From: Candidatus Latescibacterota bacterium | GTDB taxonomy: Bacteria > JAAXHH01 | Direction of reading: 5' to 3' | DNA: 64,000 nt | Assembly (NCBI GenBank): GCA_022821085.1 | Contig: JAJEEG010000006.1 | Span: 2,377,330-2,441,329 of the forward strand | Shown here: positions 9,009 to 17,883 of the stretch, piece after piece | Layout: every line of letters begins with the position of its first letter | Position numbering within the stretch: the stretch's first letter is position 1 | Notes under the pieces: model-generated | Seen by the model: the letters and a program-made list of their open reading frames with translations, nothing else | What the model was told of the DNA's origin: nothing | The model's database searches: none | Translations under genes and position numbers: made by a program

Positions 9009-9496
9009 CCCTGATCGGGCTGGTCCTTGACGACCGCAGCCAGCTCCTGCTTCTCCAGTTGTTCGAGCTCTTCCGCGAACTCGCTCCTGTCCTTGAAATC
9101 CCGGTAGACCGATGCGAAACGCACGTAGGCCACTTCATCGATCTTGCGCAGTTCCCGGATGATGAATTCGCCGATCCGATCCGAAGGAATCTCGCGTTCG
9201 TTGAGGTTACTTACGTAGTACACCACGCGGTCTACGAGCTCGTGGAGTTGATCGGCGGAAATCATGCGTTTCGTACAGGCCAGCTTCAGCCCTTGCATGA
9301 TCTTTCCGCGGTCGAAGACCTCCCGCCGGCCATCAGATTTCACCACCATCAGTTCCTCTTCCTCGATGGCCTCGTAGGTCGTAAACCGCTTGGTGCAGGA
9401 CAGGCACTCGCGGCGGCGGCGGATCGTTCTTCCGCTCTGGATGGTTCGGGAATCTACAACGTGGCTATTCAGCGTGCCACACGCAGGACATCGCAT
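9005..9496 (-). CDS. nrdR: Transcriptional repressor NrdR
   Basis: Zinc-finger and ATP-cone repressor that senses dATP/ATP and shuts down ribonucleotide reductase genes. The 163-residue protein has the zinc ribbon C3-C6 and C31-C34, the RRRRECLSC stretch between, and an ATP-cone from about 49 to 139 beginning VVKSDGRREVFDRGK. Length and domain order match the family. It precedes nrdJ on the same strand, and two NrdR-box-like palindromes lie 50 to 97 bases upstream of its start, so autoregulation together with nrdJ is expected. The C-terminal 20 residues are glutamate-rich, as in many homologues. Very confident. Confidence 0.97.
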   Translation of the reverse strand: MRCPACGTLNSHVVDSRTIQSGRTIRRRRECLSCTKRFTTYEAIEEEELMVVKSDGRREVFDRGKIMQGLKLACTKRMISADQLHELVDRVVYYVSNLNEREIPSDRIGEFIIRELRKIDEVAYVRFASVYRDFKDRSEFAEELEQLEKQELAAVVKDQPDQG

Positions 9497-9545
9497 CTGC
9501 GGCGGATCTCCGATTGTAATTGATTGATAATTTAAGAATTAAGAA

Positions 9546-9593
9546 TCACTAGGTATTGTGGTGCAAAACGACGTGACAACCAAGATATAGTAT
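9546..9593 (-). promoter_or_regulatory. Pair of NrdR boxes upstream of nrdR-nrdJ
   Basis: On the minus strand, ATACTATATCTTGGTT (9578-9593) and CCACAATACCTAGTGA (9546-9561) each match the known NrdR box pattern (ACAC, W, ATATAT, W, GTGT) at 12 of 16 positions. They are separated by 16 bases, so centres are 32 bp apart, three helical turns, which is the known spacing of paired NrdR boxes. The distal box overlaps the -10 element. Confidence 0.72.
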
Positions 9594-9610
9594 TGCACGG
9601 GGCATGGCAA
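9582..9610 (-). promoter_or_regulatory. Promoter of nrdR-nrdJ
   Basis: Minus strand TTGCCA (9605-9610), 17-base spacer, TATCTT (9582-9587). The -10 element overlaps the distal NrdR box, consistent with repression by occlusion. Confidence 0.55.
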
Positions 9611-9670
9611 GTATCTTTTTTCAACTATTTTCGTATGGTCATTTTAAGTCGTTTACGTCACCCGTGACCA

Positions 9671-9708
9671 TATAAAAACGCCCCCCGGTATTATCTGCCG
9701 GAGGGCGT
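9671..9708 (-). terminator. Rho-independent terminator of the beta-barrel gene
   Basis: On the minus strand an 11-bp stem with one mismatch (arms 9698-9708 and 9678-9688, loop of 9) is followed by TTTTTATA. It lies about 50 bases after the stop of the outer-membrane protein gene. Confidence 0.85.
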
Positions 9709-9756
9709 ATGCAAACGGTATTCTAGTGTTTGAAGCCGGATTTTCAGATCATAAAA

Positions 9757-10332
9757 CTAGGGACTAAACACAATAGATACGGTGATCGGCATCCATTTTG
9801 TGGCCTCGCCTTCCGTCGCTGCGTGACTGTATCGCGCATCAACAGCGATGCCGATAGACGGATTTATGGGAATATGAACACCGCCACCTACGGTAAAGCT
9901 GAAAACTGTTTCCGTATCACTGATACTGAAAGTTTCGCCAAGGAGGGAGCCAGAAACCTTCCCCTCCCCTCGCGTCAACCCTATTCCTCCCTGCCCATAC
10001 ACACCTATGGGGGTAGTAGAGGAACGTAGCATTACTCCGAGATTCGCACCGGCGAGTTTTACATCTGCACTCACACCCTGGGGTAACTCGCTATCGTCCG
10101 GGCTATACTTGCTATAGTGACCTTCTAGTACAGCATGCAAGTTCTGATAAACTGGCACTGACACTCCGCCGCGAATCGCCGGCCCATTATTTATACCCTC
10201 GGCGTCTATGGGAATACCAAGTCCGCCTCCTACTATAATCGACGGCGAAATCTCCTGGGCATGAATGGTGTCACGAGCTGATATCGACACCAGCACAAAC
10301 CCAGCCAGCAAGGTTATCGCTAACCGTCTCAT
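9757..10332 (-). CDS. Outer-membrane beta-barrel protein
   Basis: A 191-residue secreted protein. Residues 1-26 form a signal peptide ending at A-Q-E after SARDTIHA. The remainder alternates polar and hydrophobic residues in strands separated by short turns (for example FSFTVGGGVHIPI and IGIAVDARYSHA) and ends in FSP, with a phenylalanine close to the C-terminus, as expected for a small eight-stranded barrel of the OmpA/OmpW-like class. Substrate or role is unknown. It has its own promoter (10402-10430), a good ribosome site (AGGAG) and its own terminator, so it is a single-gene unit. Its base composition is visibly more AT-rich than the neighbouring genes. Confidence 0.75.
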   Translation of the reverse strand: MRRLAITLLAGFVLVSISARDTIHAQEISPSIIVGGGLGIPIDAEGINNGPAIRGGVSVPVYQNLHAVLEGHYSKYSPDDSELPQGVSADVKLAGANLGVMLRSSTTPIGVYGQGGIGLTRGEGKVSGSLLGETFSISDTETVFSFTVGGGVHIPINPSIGIAVDARYSHAATEGEATKWMPITVSIVFSP

Positions 10333-10401
10333 GAGGCTGCTCCTAGGTTGAAGAGAATTTTGAAAGGTGTGGTGAGTGGGTATTTACCAGTTCATGGATT
10401 A

Positions 10402-10430
10402 TTTATCCTGAACAAACCAATAAATGTCAA
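10402..10430 (-). promoter_or_regulatory. Promoter of the beta-barrel gene
   Basis: Minus strand TTGACA (10425-10430, perfect -35), 17-base spacer, GATAAA (10402-10407). The expected start of transcription is near 10395, leaving a leader of about 60 bases. Confidence 0.6.
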
Positions 10431-10485
10431 TCATATTTCCCGGGAAACCAGGGCCGGCATCTGGTAACCAAAGCAGGCGTAAGGC

Positions 10486-10510
10486 GCGTATGTGTATCGC
10501 GTATGTGTAT
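10486..10510. repeat. 13-bp tandem repeat next to a stop codon
   Basis: GCGTATGTGTATC (10486-10498) followed by GCGTATGTGTAT (10499-10510), 7 bases beyond the stop of the permease gene at 10518. Confidence 0.7.
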
Positions 10511-10517
10511 TTGGCTT

Positions 10518-12953
10518 CTACTCGGTCCGCAGGGAGTCGATCGGATTGGCCGTGGCCGCCCGCACGGCCTGGTAGCTCACCGTCAGCAGGGCGATCGCCA
10601 TGGCGAGGGCGCCGGCGAGGATGAAGGTGGTCCAGTCCAGGTCGATGCGGTAGGCGAAACCTTCCAGCCAGGCGTTCATCGCGATGTAGGCGACGGGCCA
10701 GGCCACCACGATGGCCGCGATCACGAGCCGGAAGTATTCCCGGGACAACAGCGCGACCATACCCGCGGGGGATGCGCCGAGGACCTTGCGGACCCCGATC
10801 TCCTTCCTGCGCCTTTCCGCGGTGAAGGAGGACAGGCCGACGAGACCCAGGCAGGCGATGACTATGGCCAGCGCGGAGAAACTGATGAAGATCCTCCCGA
10901 ACCGCAGTTCGGCGTCATACAGACGTGCGAAGGTGTCCTCCACGAAGAAATACTCGAATGCCCAATCAGGATTTACTTCATACCATGCATCCTCGATCGC
11001 CGAAAGCCCTTCCTGCATGCGACCGGCATCGATTTTAATCATGGCGTAACCGCCCGGATAATTCGGAAACAGCACCAGGGGCTCGATGGGTTCGTGCAAG
11101 GTGGCGTAGTGGAAATCCCTGACCACGCCGACGATCGACGGCCGCAATTCACCGCGCTCATCGGAATCCGTAATCAGTTCCTGCAGCCCTTCGATCTCCT
11201 TGCCCAATGCTTCGCCGGCGGATGTATAGCCCAGCCTGGCAACGGCCGCTTCATTGATGACGACCGCACCCGTCGCCGTCCAGTCGCCCGGGAGCGCGGA
11301 ATCGAAGTTACGTCCCGCCACCAGTTCGATGCCGAAAATCCCGATGTAATCATCGTCCACCCAGGCCTGGTTCATATCGACCGTCGATGATCCGTCCTGG
11401 CCCCGTCTGCGCGCCTTGATCGGCGCCGCGGCGTTCTTGTGCCCGGGAAGAAGGAAATTCATCGAGACGTTCGTCACCGCCGGTATCTCCTTCAGCCGTG
11501 CCTTGAAGACGCTGGATTTTACGACAACCGGCGCAAACGTCTGCGGCACTGCGACGATCTGGTCGGTATTGAGCCCCATGTTCCGTGCGCGTATGAAATC
11601 GAGCTGGCTGTAGACCACGCCGGTGCAGATGATCAGGGCGATCGAGATCACGAACTGCCCCACGACCAGGACCCGGCGGATGGTCACGTTTCCGGCGCCC
11701 GGGGATCGCAGGCTGCTAAGCGCCTGGACCGGTGCGATTCCGGACAGGTAAAGGGCCGGATAGCTGCCCGCGGCGAAACCCACCACGGCGCCGATCGCCA
11801 CGACGGCGCCCAGGACGAACCAGGCGGTATCGACGTCCAGGAACATGGACTTGCCCGTAAGCAGGTTGAACCACGGCAGGCTGAGCATGGCAAGCAGGAG
11901 GGCACCGCACACCGCAAGCCCGGTCATGATCATGGACTCGCTGATGTACTGCCGGATCACCTGGCCTCTGGCCGCGCCGAAGGTCTTTCTCAGGCCGATT
12001 TCCCCGGCCCTTCCCGCGGACCGCGCGGTGGCCAGGTTCATGAAGTTGATACACGCGATGAGGATGATGAACACGGCGATTGCGCCGAAGAGATAGACGT
12101 ACCGGATATCGCTGTTCGGGGTCAGTTCCCGCTCGAGATGAGAGTGAAGATGGATATCCGTGACCGGCTGCAGCCTGAAGGTCAATGACGACGATTCACC
12201 GTTGTATTGTTCGCCCACGTACTTCTCCACGAAGGCGGGCAGCTTGGCTTCAAGTTCATCGGGATCGCTGCCCTCGCGAAGCAGGACGTAACTGTATGAC
12301 TTGCGCCAGTCCCACACGTCGGCCGGTTTGTCCGCATAGTGCTCCTGGATCCGGAACGCCGCGAGTATGTCGAATCCGAGGTGCGTGTTGGCGGGCAGGT
12401 CCCGCATGACGCCGGTCACCTCGAAATGGAAGGACCCCTCGGCATCCAGGATCTTCCCCATGGGGTTCTCGTCGCCGAAGTACTTCCGGGCAATGGACTC
12501 CGACAGCACGACTTTGTCGATACCGGCCAGGGCGGTCCGGGGATCGCCCACCAGAAGTGGCACGTCGAACACGTTGAAGACCGACGAGTCGGCCAGGTAG
12601 AAATCCCGTTCGTAGAATCCCCGGTCCCCGTACTTGATCATCCAGGCGTTGCCGGGCGGGTTGAACCGGACCATTTCTTCCACTTCGGGGAAGTCTTCGC
12701 GCATGAACTTGACCGTGGGCATCATGACTTCGGCCGTCCGGATCACCTGGTCGCGATCGCGCTCTTCCGAGATCACACGGTAGATACGGTCCGCCTTCTC
12801 ATGATAGCGGTCGTAGCTGAGTTCATCGCGGATGTACAGCAGGATGAGGAGGGCGCACGCGATCCCGAGCGCCAGACTCATCATGTTGATGAACGCGTAT
12901 CCCTTCCGGCGGTTCAGATGGCGCACGGCCACCGTCAGGTAGTTACGGAACAC
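10518..12953 (-). CDS. FtsX/MacB-type ABC transporter permease
   Basis: An 811-residue membrane protein with the N-terminal MacB periplasmic-core layout (one helix near residues 20-40, then a large extracytoplasmic domain) and two FtsX domains, one after IACINFMNLATARSAGRAGEIGLRK near 290-330 and one at the C-terminus after IACLGLVGLSSFTAERRRKEIGVRK. These permeases usually export lipoproteins, peptides or drugs, or transmit mechanical signals, together with an ATPase. No ATPase gene is adjacent. The GTG start has no strong ribosome site. It is the downstream member of a tandem pair of identical length (see 13051-15486) and is probably translated from the same message. Confidence 0.85.
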   Translation of the reverse strand: MFRNYLTVAVRHLNRRKGYAFINMMSLALGIACALLILLYIRDELSYDRYHEKADRIYRVISEERDRDQVIRTAEVMMPTVKFMREDFPEVEEMVRFNPPGNAWMIKYGDRGFYERDFYLADSSVFNVFDVPLLVGDPRTALAGIDKVVLSESIARKYFGDENPMGKILDAEGSFHFEVTGVMRDLPANTHLGFDILAAFRIQEHYADKPADVWDWRKSYSYVLLREGSDPDELEAKLPAFVEKYVGEQYNGESSSLTFRLQPVTDIHLHSHLERELTPNSDIRYVYLFGAIAVFIILIACINFMNLATARSAGRAGEIGLRKTFGAARGQVIRQYISESMIMTGLAVCGALLLAMLSLPWFNLLTGKSMFLDVDTAWFVLGAVVAIGAVVGFAAGSYPALYLSGIAPVQALSSLRSPGAGNVTIRRVLVVGQFVISIALIICTGVVYSQLDFIRARNMGLNTDQIVAVPQTFAPVVVKSSVFKARLKEIPAVTNVSMNFLLPGHKNAAAPIKARRRGQDGSSTVDMNQAWVDDDYIGIFGIELVAGRNFDSALPGDWTATGAVVINEAAVARLGYTSAGEALGKEIEGLQELITDSDERGELRPSIVGVVRDFHYATLHEPIEPLVLFPNYPGGYAMIKIDAGRMQEGLSAIEDAWYEVNPDWAFEYFFVEDTFARLYDAELRFGRIFISFSALAIVIACLGLVGLSSFTAERRRKEIGVRKVLGASPAGMVALLSREYFRLVIAAIVVAWPVAYIAMNAWLEGFAYRIDLDWTTFILAGALAMAIALLTVSYQAVRAATANPIDSLRTE

Positions 12954-12999
12954 GGCACACTCGATTCAGATAGGCGCATAAACGGAAATACGCGTTCTG

Positions 13000-13037
13000 C
13001 CGCGGCCTGCGTCGGAATGGACCGCGGCCTGCGTCGG
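13000..13037. repeat. 22-bp-period repeat between the two permease genes
   Basis: CCGCGGCCTGCGTCGG occurs at 13000-13015 and again at 13022-13037, just beyond the stop codon of the upstream permease gene. Confidence 0.7.
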
Positions 13038-13050
13038 GATCTACCCCGTC

Positions 13051-15486
13051 CTACTCGGTCCGAAGGGATTCGACGGGATTGGCCGTGGCCGCCCGCACGG
13101 CCTGGAAGCCGACGGTGAGCAGGGCGATCGCCATGGCGAGGACGCCGGCGAGGATGAAGGTCGTCCAGCCCAGTTCGACGCGGTAGGCGAAGCCGCCCAG
13201 CCAGTTGTTCATCGCGGCGTAGGCGACCGGCCAGGCCAGCACGTTGGCCACGATCACGAGGCGGACGAATTCGCTGGACAGCATCCCGAAGAGGTTGGGT
13301 ATGGTCGCGCCGAGGACCTTGCGCACACCGATTTCCTTCGTGCGCCTTTCCGCGGTGAAGGAGGAGAGGCCGAAGAGACCCAGGCAGGCGATGACTACGG
13401 CCAGCGCGGCGAAACTGACGAAGATCCTGCCGAAACGCTGTTCGGCTTCGTAGAGACGCGCGAAGGTGTCTTCCACGAAGAAGTACTCGAAGGCGAAATC
13501 AGGATTCACCTCGTTCCACGTTTCTTCGATAAAGGCGATGGCTTCCATCAGGTTTCCGGAATCGATCTTGATCATCGCGTGACCGCCCTCGCGATCCGGG
13601 AAGAGCATCAGGGGTTCGATGGGCTCGTGCAATGACCGGAAATGGAAGTCCTTCATCACGCCGACGACCTCGCGGGGCACCTGGCGATCTTCCTCGTATC
13701 CAAGGCGGCGTTCATGAAGCCACAGGATCGTCTCGCCTACTGCGGCTTCGGCCGGGTCGAATCCCAGTCTCTCCGCGGCCGCTTCGTTCATGACCACCGC
13801 GCCCGTGCCCGTCCAGTCACCGGGAAACGCGCGGTCGAAATACCGGCCCGCGACCAATTCGATCCCAAAGAGGTCGATGTAGTCCTCGTCGGTCCAAGCC
13901 GCGTGCATATCGTATTTCGATGCGAAGCTGTCTTCCGGGCGGCTTACCGCGAGCGGGATCACCGCGTTCTTGTGTCCCGGCAGGATATAGGCCAGGGTGG
14001 CTTTCTGCACGTACGGACTTTCCATGATGCGCGCCTTGAACACGGGAGACGTTTCCATGACCGGGACAAAGGTCAACGGAACCGCGACGAGTTGGTCCGT
14101 GTTGAGTCCCATGTTCTTCGCGCGGATGTACTCCACCTGGTTGAAGACGACACCGGTACAGATGATCAGTGCGATCGATATGGCGAACTGGCCCACGACC
14201 AGTATCCTGCGCATGCCCGCGTTGCTGGTTCCGGTTCCCAGCGAGCCCTTGAGGGTCTGGATCGGCGCGAGTCCCGACAGGTAGAGCGCGGGATAGCTTC
14301 CGGCGGCAAAGCCGACGACGACGCCGATCACCACCACGGCGCCAAGGGCGAACCATATCGTGTCCGCGTCCAACGCCATGGACTTGCCGGTCAGCAGATT
14401 GAACCAGGGCAGGCTCACCATGGCGAGCACGAGGGCGACGCAGACCGCCAGGCCGCTCATGATCATGGATTCGCTGATGAACTGCCGCATGACCTGCCCC
14501 CGGCCGGCGCCGAAGACCTTTCTCAGGCCGATCTCCCTGGCGCGGCCCGCGGATCTCGCGGTGGCCAGGTTCATGAAGTTGATGCAGGCGATGACGATGA
14601 TGAACACGGCGATGGCGGTGAAAAGGTAGACGTACGCGATATCGCTGTTCGGGGTGATCTCCCGCTCGAGATGGGAATGGAGATGGATGTCGGTGAGCGG
14701 CTGCAACCTGAGGGTCAGCGACTCTTCCTCGTTGCGGTAACGGTCTCCCAGGTACTTGTCCACGAAAGCGGGGAGCTTGGCTTCCAGCTCGGCGGGGTCG
14801 GTTCCCTCCCGCAGCAGGAGGTAGCTGTAGGACGCCCGCCAGCCGAACTCGTCGAGGGGCACTTCGGTGTAGGCTTCCTGGATCCGAAACGACGCGAGGA
14901 TGTCGAATCCCAGGTGCGAATTAGAGGGCAGATCCTCCATGACGCCGGTCACCACCAGGTGAAACGACCCCTCGGCGTCCAGAATCTTCCCGATGGGATT
15001 CTCGTCGCCGAAGTACTTCCGCGCGATGGTCTCCGACAGCACGATCTTGTCGTTGCCGTCGAGCGCCGTCCTGGGATTGCCCGTTATAAGAGGCACATTG
15101 AAGACATTGAAGACCGAACTGTCGGCCAGGTAGAAGTCGCGCTCGTAGAACCCCTTGTCGCCGTACTTGACCATCCAGGCGTTACCCGGGGGCACGAAAC
15201 GGACCATGTCCTCCACTTCGGGGAAGTCGGCCCGGATGAACTTGGCGATCGGGATCAGGACGTCGGCGTTTCGCGAGACCTGGTTCCCCTGCCGGTGCTC
15301 GGCGGTCACGCGGTAGATGCGGTCCGCCTTGTCGTGGAACCGGTCATAGCTCAACTCGTCGCGGATGAAGAGCACGATGAGGAGGCAGCACGCGATCCCG
15401 AGCGCCAGGCTCGTCACGTTGATGAGCGAGTAGCCCTTCTGGCGGTTCAGGTGGCGGAGGGCCACGGTGAAGTAGTTGCGGAACAT
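13051..15486 (-). CDS. FtsX/MacB-type ABC transporter permease (paralogue)
   Basis: Also 811 residues and collinear throughout with the neighbouring permease: both begin MFRNY and share the N-terminal helix, periplasmic core, and FtsX blocks (GLRKVFGAGRGQVMRQ and the C-terminal KEIGVRKVLGA). The start at 15486 is supported by AGAGG six bases upstream; a 22-codon extension upstream lacks family sequence. The two genes are clearly a tandem duplication that has diverged, with the periplasmic loop regions most different. Partner ATPase is not in the window. Function as a transporter or as a signalling permease cannot be decided from sequence. Confidence 0.87.
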   Translation of the reverse strand: MFRNYFTVALRHLNRQKGYSLINVTSLALGIACCLLIVLFIRDELSYDRFHDKADRIYRVTAEHRQGNQVSRNADVLIPIAKFIRADFPEVEDMVRFVPPGNAWMVKYGDKGFYERDFYLADSSVFNVFNVPLITGNPRTALDGNDKIVLSETIARKYFGDENPIGKILDAEGSFHLVVTGVMEDLPSNSHLGFDILASFRIQEAYTEVPLDEFGWRASYSYLLLREGTDPAELEAKLPAFVDKYLGDRYRNEEESLTLRLQPLTDIHLHSHLEREITPNSDIAYVYLFTAIAVFIIVIACINFMNLATARSAGRAREIGLRKVFGAGRGQVMRQFISESMIMSGLAVCVALVLAMVSLPWFNLLTGKSMALDADTIWFALGAVVVIGVVVGFAAGSYPALYLSGLAPIQTLKGSLGTGTSNAGMRRILVVGQFAISIALIICTGVVFNQVEYIRAKNMGLNTDQLVAVPLTFVPVMETSPVFKARIMESPYVQKATLAYILPGHKNAVIPLAVSRPEDSFASKYDMHAAWTDEDYIDLFGIELVAGRYFDRAFPGDWTGTGAVVMNEAAAERLGFDPAEAAVGETILWLHERRLGYEEDRQVPREVVGVMKDFHFRSLHEPIEPLMLFPDREGGHAMIKIDSGNLMEAIAFIEETWNEVNPDFAFEYFFVEDTFARLYEAEQRFGRIFVSFAALAVVIACLGLFGLSSFTAERRTKEIGVRKVLGATIPNLFGMLSSEFVRLVIVANVLAWPVAYAAMNNWLGGFAYRVELGWTTFILAGVLAMAIALLTVGFQAVRAATANPVESLRTE

Positions 15487-15727
15487 GAAAACCTCTACGC
15501 CGGTACATGCACGTCGGTTTACGGGTCGGATGCGCCTGATCGGCCGCGTCAACGGACCCGGTATTTCACCGTTTCGGATGCACCGGAACCTGATTCATTG
15601 TCTATCAGGACGTACTGTCCTAATATACTCCCATTACGCGCTCGACACCCGTATATTCTGGTAATCATGATCCATTATCCCGGTATATTCAAATGAACCT
15701 GACCGAGTAGCCTTTGGACGTCCTGCC

Positions 15728-17062
15728 ATGACCGATCTCTTCTCCGACCAGGCCGAAAAACAACTGCGGCGGGAAGCGCCGCTCGCGTCCCGCATGCGGC
15801 CGGAGTCGCTGGAAGGCTTCCTGGGCCAACAGGGGCTGGTCGGCCAGGGACGCCTCCTGAACGAGTCCATCGAGCGGGACACGCCCTTTTCGATGATCCT
15901 GTGGGGGCCGCCGGGATCGGGCAAGACCACCCTCGGCTTCATCATCGCCCGTTCCACGGATTCGCATTTCGTCGCGTTGAGCGCCGTGAGCGCCGGCGTG
16001 AAGGACCTGCACAAGGCGACTTCCGAGGCCCGCGACCGGCTGGGCATGCACGGCAAGCGGACCATCCTTTTCATCGACGAGATCCATCGCTTCAACAAAC
16101 TGCAGCAGGACGCCGTGCTGCCGACCGTCGAGAACGGCACGCTGACCCTCATCGGCGCGACCACGGAGAACCCGTCCTTCGAGGTCAACAACGCCCTGCT
16201 GTCCCGCTGCCGGGTACTCCGCCTGGAGCCGCTTTCGGAGGAGGATCTGCAAAGGATCGTCCGTAACGCGCTGGAGGACGAAGATCGCGGACTGGGCGGG
16301 CGGAACATCGAGATGGATGACGAGGCGGCCGCGCACCTGGCGGCCGTGGCCGGCGGCGACGCGAGAATCGCCCTGAATACCCTCGAAGTGGCGGCCATGA
16401 CCACGCCGCGCGGCGACGGGGACCGGATCCGGCTGACCGTGAAGGAGATCGACGAAGCCCTGCAGCACCGGTCGCCGCAGTACGACAAGGGCGGGGACTG
16501 GCACTTCGACGCCATTTCGGCCCTGCACAAGAGCGTGCGGGATTCCGATCCCGACGGCGCCCTGTACTGGCTGGCCCGGATGCTCATCGCCGGTGACGAT
16601 CCGCTCTACATCGCGCGCCGGATCATCCGCATGTCCGTGGAGGATATCGGACTGGCCGACCCCTTCGCCCTGACCCTGTCCACGTCGGCCCAGCAGGCCG
16701 TCCATTTCGTGGGCCAGCCCGAAGGCGACCTGATGCTCGCCCACGCGGTCGTGTACCTGGCCACCGCGCCGAAGAGCAACGCGGTCTACGCGGCCTTTTC
16801 GAAGGCGCGGCAGGACGCGGAGCAGACGAGCGACGAGCCCGTGCCCATGCACCTGCGCAACGCGCCGACCCGCCTGATGAAGGAGATGGGACACGGCAAG
16901 GGATACAAGTACGCCCACGACTACGACGGGGCGTCCGTGGACCAGGAGCATCTGCCCGAATCCATCAAGGGGCACCGCTACTACGAACCCACCGACCGGG
17001 GCCGCGAAGAGAAGATCCGCGTTTGGATGGAGAAGATGCGGAAGACCAGGGACGGGGGTTGA
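15728..17062 (+). CDS. rarA: Replication-associated recombination protein A (AAA+ ATPase)
   Basis: RarA/MgsA acts at stalled replication forks with SSB and RecA and is the bacterial counterpart of eukaryotic WRNIP1/Mgs1. The 444-residue protein has Walker A GPPGSGKTT at 60-68, Walker B with DEIH at 117-120, sensor 1 in IGATTENPSFEVN, and the C-terminal tetramerisation region ending with the family motif GKGYKYAHDYDG. The N-terminal PLASRMRPESLEGFLGQ is the usual opening of the family. It is divergent from the permease operon with a 240-base spacer. The ATG start has a weak ribosome site. Confidence 0.95.
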   Translation: MTDLFSDQAEKQLRREAPLASRMRPESLEGFLGQQGLVGQGRLLNESIERDTPFSMILWGPPGSGKTTLGFIIARSTDSHFVALSAVSAGVKDLHKATSEARDRLGMHGKRTILFIDEIHRFNKLQQDAVLPTVENGTLTLIGATTENPSFEVNNALLSRCRVLRLEPLSEEDLQRIVRNALEDEDRGLGGRNIEMDDEAAAHLAAVAGGDARIALNTLEVAAMTTPRGDGDRIRLTVKEIDEALQHRSPQYDKGGDWHFDAISALHKSVRDSDPDGALYWLARMLIAGDDPLYIARRIIRMSVEDIGLADPFALTLSTSAQQAVHFVGQPEGDLMLAHAVVYLATAPKSNAVYAAFSKARQDAEQTSDEPVPMHLRNAPTRLMKEMGHGKGYKYAHDYDGASVDQEHLPESIKGHRYYEPTDRGREEKIRVWMEKMRKTRDGG

Positions 17063-17200
17063 CCGGTCGCGACGTCCGCGGACCGGGCACCGTGCTCGCG
17101 CCGAATCAGGCCGTGGGTGCCGGGGAGGTCCGTGCCGGTCACGCAGTCGCCTTGCGGTTTGACCGGTCTGCCCGGCTCCGTGCGATCGGTACAACCTCTT

Positions 17201-17776
17201 TTACGCCGTCGCCTTGCGGTAACAGTAGTCGAAGAGCAGTTCCCACTCGCGCTGCTGGATGCCGCGGCAGAGATCGCCGGCCGGGACGCCGCCCACGTTG
17301 GCGCCTTCACACAGATCGATGAATGCAAAGGGATCCCAGGACGACTGGGACATGAGGTACGCCGCCTCGTCGGGCAGGTTGTCCGTACCGGAAGCGATGG
17401 TCGCCGCTTCGTCCCTCAATTCGGGGTAGATGTCGTGGTCGCCGACGCGGCCGAACCAGTGCTTCCCGTTGGGATAATCCGGTTCGCGGCGGTGCATGAT
17501 GCCGTGCCAGTAACTGCCCGTGGGCGTCGTGATCTGCTGGCTGATGGTGTGCGAGGTGACCAGGAAATCGTGGTAGAGCCACAGGGCGGATCGGCATCCC
17601 TCGGCCATCATCCGGTCACTGATGCGGTTCGGCGCGAAAGCCGCGTCCAGGTCCAGGGCTTCCAGGCCGGCCTTCGCCGGTCCGTTTTCCTCGCCCGGGT
17701 CCAGCGCCATGATGCGGGGCGTATTGAGCAGTTCCGCGAATGCGGATCCATAGGCGGTGGGGTCGAAGGCAGACAT
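17201..17776 (-). CDS. Conserved hypothetical protein (191 aa)
   Basis: A soluble 191-residue protein without signal peptide or membrane segment. It contains a histidine-rich central part (LWLYHDFLVTSHTISQQI, then YWHGIMHRREPDYPNGKHWF) and a C-terminal cysteine-containing stretch (FIDLCEGA, LCRGIQQREWELLFDYCYRKA). The HGIMHRREPDYPN block looks like a conserved, perhaps catalytic or metal-binding, motif. I recognise the type as a recurring hypothetical of Planctomycetes- and Latescibacteria-like genomes but know no function. AAAGGA seven bases upstream supports the start. It precedes larE on the same strand reading away, with 107 bases between them. Confidence 0.7.
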   Translation of the reverse strand: MSAFDPTAYGSAFAELLNTPRIMALDPGEENGPAKAGLEALDLDAAFAPNRISDRMMAEGCRSALWLYHDFLVTSHTISQQITTPTGSYWHGIMHRREPDYPNGKHWFGRVGDHDIYPELRDEAATIASGTDNLPDEAAYLMSQSSWDPFAFIDLCEGANVGGVPAGDLCRGIQQREWELLFDYCYRKATA

Positions 17777-17883
17777 GATCGGTCCTTTCGTGATTCAGGC
17801 GCTTTTCAGGTCACGGGTTTCGGTTGGCTTTGGCGAGCGCGGATCCCGTGGTCACGAGGGCACGGCGGGGGCAGATCCCGAGA

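Noticed and set aside
8889-9138. N-terminal extension of NrdJ into the nrdR region
   Set aside because: The extra codons are not family sequence and lie opposite the reading pattern of nrdR; a good ribosome site precedes the ATG at 8889.
13642-15696. Plus-strand frame of about 680 codons opposite the permease
   Set aside because: Antisense to a clear FtsX permease; no domain and no ribosome site.
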